Positions 14,710 through 22,311 of a stretch of DNA of 22,780 bases are shown here, piece by piece. The stretch comes from DATHGT01 sp035317605. GTDB taxonomy: Bacteria; Methylomirabilota; Methylomirabilia; Rokubacteriales; CSP1-6. The DNA lies in the NCBI GenBank assembly GCA_035317605.1, contig DATHGT010000170.1:1-22780 (forward strand). The letters run 5' to 3'. Under the pieces are notes generated by a model. It saw only the letters and a list, made by a program, of their open reading frames with translations. It searched no databases and was not told the origin of the DNA. The position numbers and the translations under genes are program-made. Numbering within the stretch: the stretch's first letter is position 1; each line of letters opens with the position of its first letter.

Positions 14710-15443
14710 CCGCGCTCGCCGTCCGCGATCTCGACAAGTCGTTCGGGGGCTTGCGCGTAACCTCGCGCGTGAGCCTCGCCGTGGAGCCGGGCGAGCGGCG
14801 GCTCATCATCGGTCCCAACGGGGCGGGGAAGACCACGCTGTTCAATCTCATCACCGGCGAGCTCGCCCCCGACCGCGGCGCGATCACGCTCTTCGACCGC
14901 GACATCACGCGGGTGCCGAGCCGGCGCCGCCCGCACCTCGGCATCGCCCGCACCTACCAGATCATCACGCTGTTCCCGCGCGACACGCTCCTGCGCAACG
15001 TCACGCTGTCGCTGCTCGGGCTGTCGAGCCTCCGGTGGAATCCCCTGGCCAGGCTCGACGGGCAGCGCGCGCTCATCGCCCGCGCGCGCGAGGTGCTCGA
15101 GCGAGTCGCGCTCGAGCACCTCGCGGACCGGCCGCTCGGGCAGACGTCCTACGGCGAGCGGCGGCGTGTCGAGATCGCGATGGCGCTCGCCCAGAATCCG
15201 CGGGTGCTGTTGCTCGACGAGCCGTTCGCGGGACTCTCCATCGAGGAGCGGCGCGACGTGCTGCGGCTGGTCACCGGCATCCCGCGCGACGTGACGATCG
15301 TGATGATCGAGCACGACATGGACGTGGCCCTCGACTTCGCCGAGCGCATCACGGTGCTGCACTTCGGCGAGGTCGTGATCGAGGGCACGCGGGCCGAGGT
15401 CGTCGCGCATCCGCGCACCCGGGAGATCTACCTCGGTGAGTGA
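14706..15443 (+). CDS. livG: ABC transporter ATP-binding protein LivG
   Basis: A 245-aa ATPase that powers the LivHM channel. Walker A is GPNGAGKTT at about residues 36-44, and the Q-loop lies in IARTYQIITLFP. The signature reads TSYGERRRVEIAMAL, the LivG-type variant of LSGGQ. Walker B is VLLLDEP, and the switch His is in MIEHDMDVAL. The C-terminal VIEGTRAEV..HPRTREIYLGE is LivG-like. The last 8 bp overlap the livF start. Confidence 0.94.
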   Translation: MTALAVRDLDKSFGGLRVTSRVSLAVEPGERRLIIGPNGAGKTTLFNLITGELAPDRGAITLFDRDITRVPSRRRPHLGIARTYQIITLFPRDTLLRNVTLSLLGLSSLRWNPLARLDGQRALIARAREVLERVALEHLADRPLGQTSYGERRRVEIAMALAQNPRVLLLDEPFAGLSIEERRDVLRLVTGIPRDVTIVMIEHDMDVALDFAERITVLHFGEVVIEGTRAEVVAHPRTREIYLGE

Positions 15444-16164
15444 GGGGAGCGCGGACGCGCTGGTGCTGAGCGAGGTCGACGCGTTCTACGGCGACAGCCA
15501 CGTGCTGCACGGCGTCTCGCTGCGGCTCGGCGAGGGCCGGCTGCTCGGCCTGCTCGGACGCAACGGCGCGGGCAAGTCGACCTCGATGAACGTCACGGTC
15601 GGACTCCTGCCTCCCCGGCGCGGGACGGTCACGGTCTTCGGCCGTACGGTCGGCGGGCGCGCGCCCGAGGTCATCGCCGCCCACGGGGTCGCGCTGGTGC
15701 CCCAGGGGCGCCGCGTGTTCCGGAGCCTGACCGTGCGCGAGAACCTCGCGGTGGCCGCGCGCCGGCCGCGCGACGGCGGGCCGGCGCCGTGGACGCTCGA
15801 CACCGTGTGCACGCTGTTCCCGCGCCTCAAGGAGCGCCAGAAGCAGATGGCGGGCTTGCTCTCGGGCGGCGAGCAGCAGATGCTCGCCATCGGCCGCGCG
15901 CTCATGTCCAACCCGCGCGTGCTCCTGATGGACGAGCCGTCGGAGGGACTGGCGCCCCAGATCGTGGCCGAGGTCATGGCCACGATCCGCCGCCTGAAGG
16001 CGCAAGGGTTGTCGATCGTGCTCGTCGAGCAGAACGCCAAGCTCGTGTTCGACGTCGCCGACGACATCGTGATCCTCAACAGCGGCCGGGTCGTGGTCGA
16101 CGCCCCCGCCGCCACGCTGCAGGCCGACAACGTCGACCTGCGCCAACACTTGGGGATTTACTGA
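15436..16164 (+). CDS. livF: ABC transporter ATP-binding protein LivF
   Basis: A 242-aa ATPase, partner of LivG. It starts at GTG 15436, 8 bp inside livG. Walker A is GRNGAGKST, the Q-loop is VPQGRRVFRSLTV, the signature is LSGGEQQMLAIGRAL, Walker B is VLLMDEPSEGLAP, and the switch His is replaced by the usual LivF VEQN. It ends DLRQHLGIY, standard for LivF. The TGA shares its last base with the ATG of the next gene, so the downstream hydrolase is likely translated from the same message. Confidence 0.95.
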   Translation: MSEGSADALVLSEVDAFYGDSHVLHGVSLRLGEGRLLGLLGRNGAGKSTSMNVTVGLLPPRRGTVTVFGRTVGGRAPEVIAAHGVALVPQGRRVFRSLTVRENLAVAARRPRDGGPAPWTLDTVCTLFPRLKERQKQMAGLLSGGEQQMLAIGRALMSNPRVLLMDEPSEGLAPQIVAEVMATIRRLKAQGLSIVLVEQNAKLVFDVADDIVILNSGRVVVDAPAATLQADNVDLRQHLGIY

Positions 16165-16904
16165 TGCCGGTGACGGTCCGCTTCGTCGGGTCGGGTGATT
16201 CGTTCGGGAGCGGCGGGAGATTCCAGACGTGCATCGTGGTCGACGGCCCGGGGCTGCGGTTCGCGATCGACTTCGGCGCGTCGTCGTTGATCGCTCTCGC
16301 CCAACAAGGGATCCACCCGAACAGTCTGGACGCGATCCTGCTCACGCACCTGCACGGTGATCACTGCGGCGGCGTGCCGTTCCTCTTGATCGACGCGATG
16401 CTCGGGGCCAAGCGCGAGCGCCCACTCATCGTGGCCGGTCCCGTGGGGACGCGGGCGCATCTCGAGGCGCTCCGCGAGGTTCTCTTTCCCGGCTCGGCGA
16501 TCATGGTCCCGAAGTTCTCGCTCGAGTATCGGGAGATGACCGTGGGCGCGGCGAATCGCGTGCTGGATCTCGTGGTCACCCCGCGGCCGGCGCGTCACAC
16601 CGCGCAGACGAACCCGACCGCGCTCCGGGTGGAAGTCGGCGATCGCGTGATCGCGTACACCGGAGACACCGAGTGGACCGACGACGTCGCGCGCATCGCG
16701 GAGGGCGCCGACCTGCTGATCGCCGAGTGCTACTACTACGCCAAGCCGATCAAGTGGCACCTGACCTATCCGGCCATCGCCGAGCACGTCCGCGCCGCGG
16801 GCGCCAAGCGCGTGATCCTCACCCACATGAGCGCCGAGATGCTGGCCCACGCCGGCGACGTGCCCGAAGAATGCGCATCGGACGGAATGGTCGTCGAGTT
16901 GTAG
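16164..16904 (+). CDS. Metallo-beta-lactamase-fold hydrolase (RNase Z-like group)
   Basis: A 246-aa MBL-fold protein. The metal site is complete: H62, H64, D66 and H67 in THLHGDH, H145 in PARHTAQTN, D168 in YTGDTE, and H221 in ILTHMS. The N-terminus VRFVGSGDSFGSGGRFQTC is typical of the RNase Z/arylsulfatase-like branch, but the long RNase Z exosite arm is not evident. Its ATG overlaps the livF stop by one base (TGATG), which is unusual for a general RNA-processing enzyme and suggests it hydrolyses the imported compound or a product of it. That role is inference. Confidence 0.9.
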   Translation: MPVTVRFVGSGDSFGSGGRFQTCIVVDGPGLRFAIDFGASSLIALAQQGIHPNSLDAILLTHLHGDHCGGVPFLLIDAMLGAKRERPLIVAGPVGTRAHLEALREVLFPGSAIMVPKFSLEYREMTVGAANRVLDLVVTPRPARHTAQTNPTALRVEVGDRVIAYTGDTEWTDDVARIAEGADLLIAECYYYAKPIKWHLTYPAIAEHVRAAGAKRVILTHMSAEMLAHAGDVPEECASDGMVVEL

Positions 16905-16911
16905 GGTCTTG

Positions 16912-16917
16912 TAAAAT
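16912..16917 (+). promoter_or_regulatory. Possible -10 box (TAAAAT) close to the PIG-L start
   Basis: TAAAAT ends 7 bp before the ATG at 16925, so initiation there would give a leaderless transcript. The PIG-L ATG has no ribosome site upstream, which fits. No good -35 is seen. The call rests on one AT-rich hexamer in GC-rich DNA. Confidence 0.35.
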
Positions 16918-16924
16918 CGTCGGC

Positions 16925-17674
16925 ATGCCATCGAACCCCACCGACCAGAAGCTGGAGATCGTGACCGAAGTCCCCGACCGGGCCATGGTGATCTTCGCCC
17001 ACCCGGACGACGCGGAGATCAGCTCCGGCGGCGTCGTCGCGCGCTGGATTTCCGCGGGGTGCGAGGTCACCTACGTGCTGTGCACCAACGGCAGCGCCGG
17101 CACCGCCGACCGCGCGCTCACGTCGGCGGAGCTGGTGCGCAAGCGCGCGGACGAGCAGCGCGCTGCCGCCGACTTCATGGGCGTCAAGAATCTGGTCATG
17201 CTCGGCTATCCGGACGGCGGGCTCGAGGACACGCGCGAGTTCCTGGGCGACGTGGTGCGCGCGATCCGCCAGTACCGTCCCCACACGGTGTTCGTCCACG
17301 ATCCGTACCGGGTCAACGGGTTCCAGCATCGCGACCATCGCAAGGCCGGCATCACCGCGACCGACGCCGTGTATCCCTACGCCCGCGATCATCTGCACTT
17401 CCCCGAGCACCTCCGTGACGAAGGCCTCGAGCCCCACAAAGTCCGCGAGCTCTGGTACTGGGGAATGGACGAGCCCAACGTGATCGTGGACGTGACCGAC
17501 GGCATCGAGCGGCAGATCGCGGCGCTGATCCGCCACGAGAGCCAGGTGCCGGGCTTCAGCATCCCGACCGGGCAGACCATCGGCGACCGGGTGAAGAAGA
17601 ACGCGGCCGAGCACGCCACGGGCTACGGCTTCGAGTACGGCGCGGTGTTCCGCCGCCTGCTCGCGAGGAGATGA
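16925..17674 (+). CDS. PIG-L/LmbE family deacetylase
   Basis: A 249-aa zinc-dependent deacetylase-type protein. The metal motif AHPDDAE lies at residues 25-31 (H26, D29) and the third ligand region is QHRDHR (H135, D137, H138). The family starts shortly after the conserved strand MVIFAHPDD, with GYPDGGL and FVHDPY also present. Relatives remove acetyl groups from N-acetylglucosaminyl lipids, mycothiol precursors or natural products; which substrate applies here is unknown. The gene lies 20 bp after the MBL gene, and its stop overlaps an ATG at 17671 of the LLM gene. It could belong to the Liv message or be read from its own weak promoter. Confidence 0.93.
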   Translation: MPSNPTDQKLEIVTEVPDRAMVIFAHPDDAEISSGGVVARWISAGCEVTYVLCTNGSAGTADRALTSAELVRKRADEQRAAADFMGVKNLVMLGYPDGGLEDTREFLGDVVRAIRQYRPHTVFVHDPYRVNGFQHRDHRKAGITATDAVYPYARDHLHFPEHLRDEGLEPHKVRELWYWGMDEPNVIVDVTDGIERQIAALIRHESQVPGFSIPTGQTIGDRVKKNAAEHATGYGFEYGAVFRRLLARR

Positions 17675-17676
17675 CG

Positions 17677-18621
17677 ATGGCGGTGGAATTCGGCGTCCTG
17701 CTCCCGACCCGCGAGGCAATCATGTCCGGCCGTCCCGAGACGGCGCCGCTCCTGGCCATGGCCGAGCGCGCCGAGGCCGCCGGCTTCGACTCGGTGTGGA
17801 TCGGCGACTCGATCACCGCGCGGCCCCGCCACGAGCCGCTCACGCTGCTGGCCGCGGTGGCCGCCCGCACACGACGCGTGAAGCTCGGCACCGGCGTGCT
17901 GCTGCCCGCGCTGCGCCAGCCCGTCGTGCTCGCCCACGTGGTGGGCACGCTCGACCGCATCTCCGAGGGGCGCGTGATCCTCGGGATCGGCATCGCCACC
18001 GACGGGCCGGCCATCCGCAAGGAGTTCGCGGCGGTCGGCGTGCCGTTCGAGCGCCGGGTCGGGCGCGTGCTGGAGACCATCGAGATCTGCCGCGCGCTGT
18101 GGAGCCGCGACCACGTCAGCTTCAGCGGCAAGCACTTCACGATCGAGGACGCCACCGTGGAGCCGAAGGCGCAGCATCCGGGCGGGCCGCCCATCTGGAT
18201 CGGCGGCAGCGGTCCCACCGCGCTGCGACTGGCCGCGCGCTTCGACGCGTGGTTTCCCACCGGTCCGAGCGTGGAGTTCTTCGCCGAGCACTTTCCGGCC
18301 GTACAAGCGGCGGCGCGCGCCGCCGGCCGCGCGGCCGACGCGGTGACTGGCGCGGCCTACGTCACGCTCGCGCTCGATCCGAGCCCGGCCGCCGCCGAGC
18401 AGCGGCTGCACCAGTTCCTCGAGACGTACTACTCGGCGCCGGCTCGCGTGATCCTGGCGCGCCAGGCGTGCTATGCCGGGCCGCTCGACGGCTGCGTGGA
18501 ATGGCTTCAGCGCTGGATCGACGCGGGCGCGCGGCACATCAACCTGAGATTCGCCGGCGGTGACCAGCTCGCCCAGGTCGACGAGGCCGCGTCGCGCATT
18601 CTGCCCAGGCTCCGCGGCTGA
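17677..18621 (+). CDS. LLM-class flavin/F420-dependent oxidoreductase
   Basis: A 314-aa luciferase-like TIM-barrel monooxygenase or F420-dependent dehydrogenase. The ATG at 17677 is preferred because GAGGAG lies exactly 6 nt upstream; an ATG at 17671 directly abuts that site and would add two residues. Family signatures are AEAAGFDSVWIGDS, TRRVKLGTGVLLP, RQPVVLAHVVGTLDRISEGRVILGIG (partly quoted) and PPIWIGGSG. The cofactor (FMN or F420) cannot be decided from sequence. It is the last gene of the Liv-linked run, and its product may oxidise an intermediate made by the upstream hydrolases. Confidence 0.9.
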   Translation: MAVEFGVLLPTREAIMSGRPETAPLLAMAERAEAAGFDSVWIGDSITARPRHEPLTLLAAVAARTRRVKLGTGVLLPALRQPVVLAHVVGTLDRISEGRVILGIGIATDGPAIRKEFAAVGVPFERRVGRVLETIEICRALWSRDHVSFSGKHFTIEDATVEPKAQHPGGPPIWIGGSGPTALRLAARFDAWFPTGPSVEFFAEHFPAVQAAARAAGRAADAVTGAAYVTLALDPSPAAAEQRLHQFLETYYSAPARVILARQACYAGPLDGCVEWLQRWIDAGARHINLRFAGGDQLAQVDEAASRILPRLRG

Positions 18622-18682
18622 CCGCGCGCGCCGTCGCGCGGCGTCCACTGATCGAGTTGTTTCGCGTGCTCGCGCCCTTCGT

Positions 18683-20680
18683 GTGATCGCGTTCCTCGCG
18701 CTGAACGCGGGCGCGGTGCTCGCGGCGCTCGTCATCGCCGCCGCGCTCGGGTACGGCGGACGACTCAGCGCGCTCGCGTTCGCGACGCTCGCCGGCTATC
18801 TCGTGCTCGTCCACTCGCTCACGCTGTTCGCCGGTCTCCTGCGCTCGTTGACGGTCGTCGGCGTGGCGATGCTGCTCACGCTCGCTCTCGCCGCGGCCCT
18901 CGTGCTCGCGCTGTACTCCAGGCGGAGTGACGAGCGACCGCGAGCATCGTGGCCGACGAGACCGCGCGCCGCGGGATCGGCCACGGACGCCGGCCTCGAC
19001 CCGCGGCCATTCACGGTCGCCGGGCTCATCGCCGCCACGGCGGCGGTGGTCGTCTTCACGATCTGGGCGTGGCCGCATCTGTTCGAGGCGACCCGGTTCT
19101 GGGTGTGGGACGACTACACGTACCACATGGTCTATCCCGCGCTGTGGCTGCAGGAGCGGACGATCGCCGCGGTGACGCCGGAACACGCCTTCACGATGCA
19201 GGCGTGGTATCCGCTGTCGGCCAGCGTGGTGTCGACGTGGTTCATGCTGCCCTTTCACCCCGCGCGCGCCGACGCGTTGGCCTGGGTGAGTCTCACCGGA
19301 GTGCTCTACGCCGCCCTTGTGGCGGTGGGTGCCGCCGAGCTGTTCGCGCGTCTGGGCCGTCGTCCCGGCGCGTGGGCGGTGCCGGTCGTGCTGCTCGCGA
19401 CCTCCACGCGAGTGACCGTGATGGCGTCGAGCTTCTCCGACGCCGATCTCTCCCACGCCGCGGCCCTGTTCGCCGCGTTCGCCTTCGCGGTGCCGCGACG
19501 GGACGACGAGAGCCGCCGCGAGGTCATCGTCGACGCGTGGTGGGCGGGATTGCTGAGCGGGATCGCGCTCGGCGTGAAAGTCAGCGCGGCGCCCCAGGCG
19601 CTGATCGTGCTGGCCATGACCGCGCTCCGCGCGAAGACGACGAGCGGTCGAGTCGGTGTGGGCCGCGCGTCGCTGGTCTTCGGGGTCTCGTGGGCTGTCA
19701 CGGCCGGCTACTGGTATGTGCGCAACGTCGTCCACACGGGCAATCCCGTGTATCCGGCGGCGTTCCTCGTCTGGCCGGGCGCGCGTTTCCCCGAGACCAC
19801 GCTCCTCGAATACGGCCGCCACTACGGCGTGCGTCGCGCCGTCACCGACGCCCTCGCGGTCTACCTGAACTGGCCGCCCCTTCACGGGGTGCTGGCCGTT
19901 CTCGGACTGTTGGGTGTCGCCGGCTGGCTGATCCTGCGCCGGCGATCGGCGTCGCGATCGTGCCGGTATTTCGCCTGGGGCACGGTCGCGATCGCCGCCA
20001 CGATCCTCGCGCTGTTGCCGGCCGCGCCGTATTCCGCCGGCAACGCGATGACGTTCCGCGCCGGCTTCATCCACTGGGACAGCATGCGCTACGTCGCGCT
20101 GCTCCCGCTCCTGGGCTGGACCGCCCTCGGCTTCCTCGTCGACACGAGCGCCGTGCGATGGCTCGAGCGTCTTCCCGCGTGGACGCCTCGCACGGTCGGT
20201 CAGCGCGCGCTCGTGGTCGGCGCGGGCGCCCTCGTTCTCTCGGCGATCGTCGGGATCAGCCACGATACCAAAGCCGCCGCCAGCGGAGCCGCGGTCTCTC
20301 GCGAGCCGCTCTTCGGGGCCGCGGCCGCCGTCCTCGACCGCCAACCTCCCGGCACCCGCGTCGCCGTCTTCGGCGATCAATGGATCTACCCGGCCTTCGG
20401 CGATCGCGCCCACCTCCACCCCGTGCGCCTCGATCGCGACGGCCGCGTCGCCACGGGCCCGATCGGCGCCGCGATGGAGCCAGGCGAGCTGACCGTCGAT
20501 CCGGCAACCTTCCGCGCGAATCTCGGAGCGTCGGGCGTCGACGTCGTGGTGCTGGTCCGCCAGCCCCACCCCGGCCGTGCGGAACGCTTGCCCTCGCAGG
20601 ACGCCGCGCTGGGCACGATCAGCGACGCTCGGGTGCTGCATCGAGACCGCGCGGTCGCCGTCTGGCGCCTCGGACCGTGA
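18683..20680 (+). CDS. Polytopic membrane protein, GT-C glycosyltransferase-like
   Basis: From the GTG at 18683 the product is 665 aa with roughly eleven to thirteen hydrophobic segments and a soluble C-terminal part (about 530-665). An acidic pair in VWDDYTYH (D133, D134) follows the first periplasmic-facing segment, as in GT-C transferases such as the PMT/ArnT and GT39 families, and ANPVYP-like TGNPVYPAAF plus the WY.RN motif (AGYWYVRN) are also common in them. The start is uncertain. The same frame opens at an ATG at 18560, but that would place 62 bp over the LLM gene and add an Arg-rich non-membrane leader. No ribosome site precedes the GTG. It would transfer a sugar from a lipid-linked donor at the outer face of the inner membrane; this is a fold-level inference. 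Confidence 0.65.
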   Translation: MIAFLALNAGAVLAALVIAAALGYGGRLSALAFATLAGYLVLVHSLTLFAGLLRSLTVVGVAMLLTLALAAALVLALYSRRSDERPRASWPTRPRAAGSATDAGLDPRPFTVAGLIAATAAVVVFTIWAWPHLFEATRFWVWDDYTYHMVYPALWLQERTIAAVTPEHAFTMQAWYPLSASVVSTWFMLPFHPARADALAWVSLTGVLYAALVAVGAAELFARLGRRPGAWAVPVVLLATSTRVTVMASSFSDADLSHAAALFAAFAFAVPRRDDESRREVIVDAWWAGLLSGIALGVKVSAAPQALIVLAMTALRAKTTSGRVGVGRASLVFGVSWAVTAGYWYVRNVVHTGNPVYPAAFLVWPGARFPETTLLEYGRHYGVRRAVTDALAVYLNWPPLHGVLAVLGLLGVAGWLILRRRSASRSCRYFAWGTVAIAATILALLPAAPYSAGNAMTFRAGFIHWDSMRYVALLPLLGWTALGFLVDTSAVRWLERLPAWTPRTVGQRALVVGAGALVLSAIVGISHDTKAAASGAAVSREPLFGAAAAVLDRQPPGTRVAVFGDQWIYPAFGDRAHLHPVRLDRDGRVATGPIGAAMEPGELTVDPATFRANLGASGVDVVVLVRQPHPGRAERLPSQDAALGTISDARVLHRDRAVAVWRLGP

Positions 20681-20712
20681 CACGCCGGCCTCGGCCGCGT
20701 CTCGAAACGGCC

Positions 20713-20721
20713 TGCTACACT
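20713..20721 (+). promoter_or_regulatory. Extended -10 promoter (TGCTACACT) for the TRAP operon
   Basis: TGCTACACT matches an extended -10 (TGn plus TACACT) and begins 45 bp before the dctP ATG, just after the preceding gene ends. It shares TGCTA and the spacing logic with the TIR-STAND promoter. No clear -35 is present. Confidence 0.5.
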
Positions 20722-20757
20722 ACGCGACGCAACGAACGCTTGGAGCGGAGGACGAAC

Positions 20758-21786
20758 ATGCCGAAGCTGATGAAGCTCGTGATCGCGGCCGTGGTCGGAT
20801 GCGTCGCGGGCGCGCCGGCCGCGCTGGCCCAGACGACCACGCTCACGATGTCGTCGTGGGTGTCGCCCCAGCACCACCTGACCGCGAACGTGCTGGTGGG
20901 CTGGGCCAACGAGGTCGAGAAGGCGACGAGCGGGCGCGTGAAGTTCCAGATGCTGCCCAAGCATCCGTCGGCCCCGCCCGGCACCTTCGACGCGGTCCGC
21001 GAAGGTCTCGTCGATCTCTCGTACGTGACCGCGAGCTACACGCCGGCCCGCCACATCATGCCGCTCATGCCCGAGCTGCCGGGCGGGGGAGACACCGCGC
21101 TGGCCAACTCGATCGCCTACTCGCGGATCTACTGGAAGCACTTCCACAAGGTCGGCGAGTACAACGGCGTGAAGCTGCTCGGCGTGTTCACCCACGGCCC
21201 CGGCCAGATGTTCACCAAGAAGCCGGTCAACGGCATCGCCGACGTGCAGGGCCTCAAGATCCGCACGGGTGGGGGAGTCGCCGAGGCCGTCGCCAAAGCG
21301 CTCGGCGCCTCGGCGTTCGTGAAGCCCGCGCCCGAGTCCTACGAGCTGCTCAAGTCGGGCGTGGCCGACGGCGTGTTCTTCCCGATGGAGTCGATCATCT
21401 CGTTCAAGCTCGACACCGTGCTGGAGCAGGCCACGCTGTTTCCGGGCGGCATGTACAGCTCCGCGTTCGGCTTCTTCATGAACGAGGACAAGTGGAAGAA
21501 GCTCCCGAAGCCGGACCAGGACGCGATCGACAAGGTCTCGGGTGAGTTCATCGCGCGGCTGGCCGGCCGCTCGTGGGACGAAGCCGATCAGAAGGGGATG
21601 GACGCGCTCAAGAAGTCGGGCGTGAAGATCGTCAACGCGAATGCCGAGTTCGTGGCCGAGGTGAAGAAGCGCTCGGCCCCCATCGTCGACGACTGGATCA
21701 AGAAGGCGTCCACCAAGGGCATCGACGGGGCGAAGGTGCTGGCCGAGTTCCACGAGGAGCTGAAGAAGGCCGCCGCCGCCAAGTGA
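20758..21786 (+). CDS. dctP: TRAP transporter substrate-binding protein DctP
   Basis: A 342-aa periplasmic binding protein of a tripartite ATP-independent transporter. GGAG lies 7-8 nt before the ATG. A Sec signal peptide spans 1-25 (MPKLMKLVIAAVVGCVAGAP, cleavage near ALA-Q). Mature landmarks are LTMSSWVSPQHHLT at the start of lobe 1, DVQGLKIRTGGGV with Arg169 in the position that normally anchors the ligand carboxylate, and KSGVADGVFFPMESI. Length is normal for the family. DctP proteins bind organic acids; the exact ligand is unknown. It heads an operon with dctQ and dctM. Confidence 0.93.
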   Translation: MPKLMKLVIAAVVGCVAGAPAALAQTTTLTMSSWVSPQHHLTANVLVGWANEVEKATSGRVKFQMLPKHPSAPPGTFDAVREGLVDLSYVTASYTPARHIMPLMPELPGGGDTALANSIAYSRIYWKHFHKVGEYNGVKLLGVFTHGPGQMFTKKPVNGIADVQGLKIRTGGGVAEAVAKALGASAFVKPAPESYELLKSGVADGVFFPMESIISFKLDTVLEQATLFPGGMYSSAFGFFMNEDKWKKLPKPDQDAIDKVSGEFIARLAGRSWDEADQKGMDALKKSGVKIVNANAEFVAEVKKRSAPIVDDWIKKASTKGIDGAKVLAEFHEELKKAAAAK

Positions 21787-22304
21787 CCGCGCCCGAGCAT
21801 CCGTGGAAGCGGCGCGCCGAGGTCGTCCTCGGCGTCGCCGCCTCCGCCATCCTCCTCGGCATGATGCTGCTCACGGTGGTCGACGTGATCGCCCGCTACG
21901 CCTTCAATCGCCCGCTGCGCGGCGCGTTCGAGGTCACCGAGCTGCTCCTGCTCGTGCTGATCTTCGCGGGCCTGCCGCTGGTCTCGCTCGCCGACGAGCA
22001 CGCCGTCATGGACTTCGTCGACCGGGTGCTCGACCGGCGCGGCCGGCAGGTGCTCGTGAGCGCGGTCCAGGCCGTGAGCGCGGCCTTCATGTTCCTGCTG
22101 GCCTGGCTCACCTGGCTCAAGGCCGACCGCATCTGGGCCTATCGCGACGCCACCGACGTGCTGCGCATCGTGTACGGCCCGTTCGTCTACTTCATGGCGC
22201 TGACGCTCGCCCTCGCCGCCATCATCCACCTCTACAAGGTCGTCGAGCGAGCCGCAGGACGTCGCGGGGCTGGGGCCCCGCCGTCCGAGGCGAGCAATCC
22301 GTGA
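21783..22304 (+). CDS. dctQ: TRAP transporter small membrane subunit DctQ
   Basis: A 173-aa protein with four predicted transmembrane helices. It starts at GTG 21783, overlapping the dctP stop (GTGA). The first helix follows WKRRAEVVLGVAASAILLGM, and the family pattern VVDVIARYAFN-P-RGAFEVTELLL, GLPLVSLADEHAVMDFV and a C-terminal helix ending IHLYKVVERA are visible. A short charged tail follows. It forms the small subunit beside DctM. Confidence 0.93.
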   Translation: MTAPEHPWKRRAEVVLGVAASAILLGMMLLTVVDVIARYAFNRPLRGAFEVTELLLLVLIFAGLPLVSLADEHAVMDFVDRVLDRRGRQVLVSAVQAVSAAFMFLLAWLTWLKADRIWAYRDATDVLRIVYGPFVYFMALTLALAAIIHLYKVVERAAGRRGAGAPPSEASNP

Positions 22305-22311
22305 TCCGCCG

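Noticed and set aside
18539..20683. Long minus-strand open frame (714 codons) opposite the GT-C-like gene
   Set aside because: The composition is dominated by Arg, Glu, Gly, Asp and His, the usual antisense shadow of GC-rich genes, with no domain-like segment.
18949..20757. Plus-strand open frame running into dctP
   Set aside because: It is an alternate frame of the membrane protein gene; only the part from 20758 has a signal peptide and family features.
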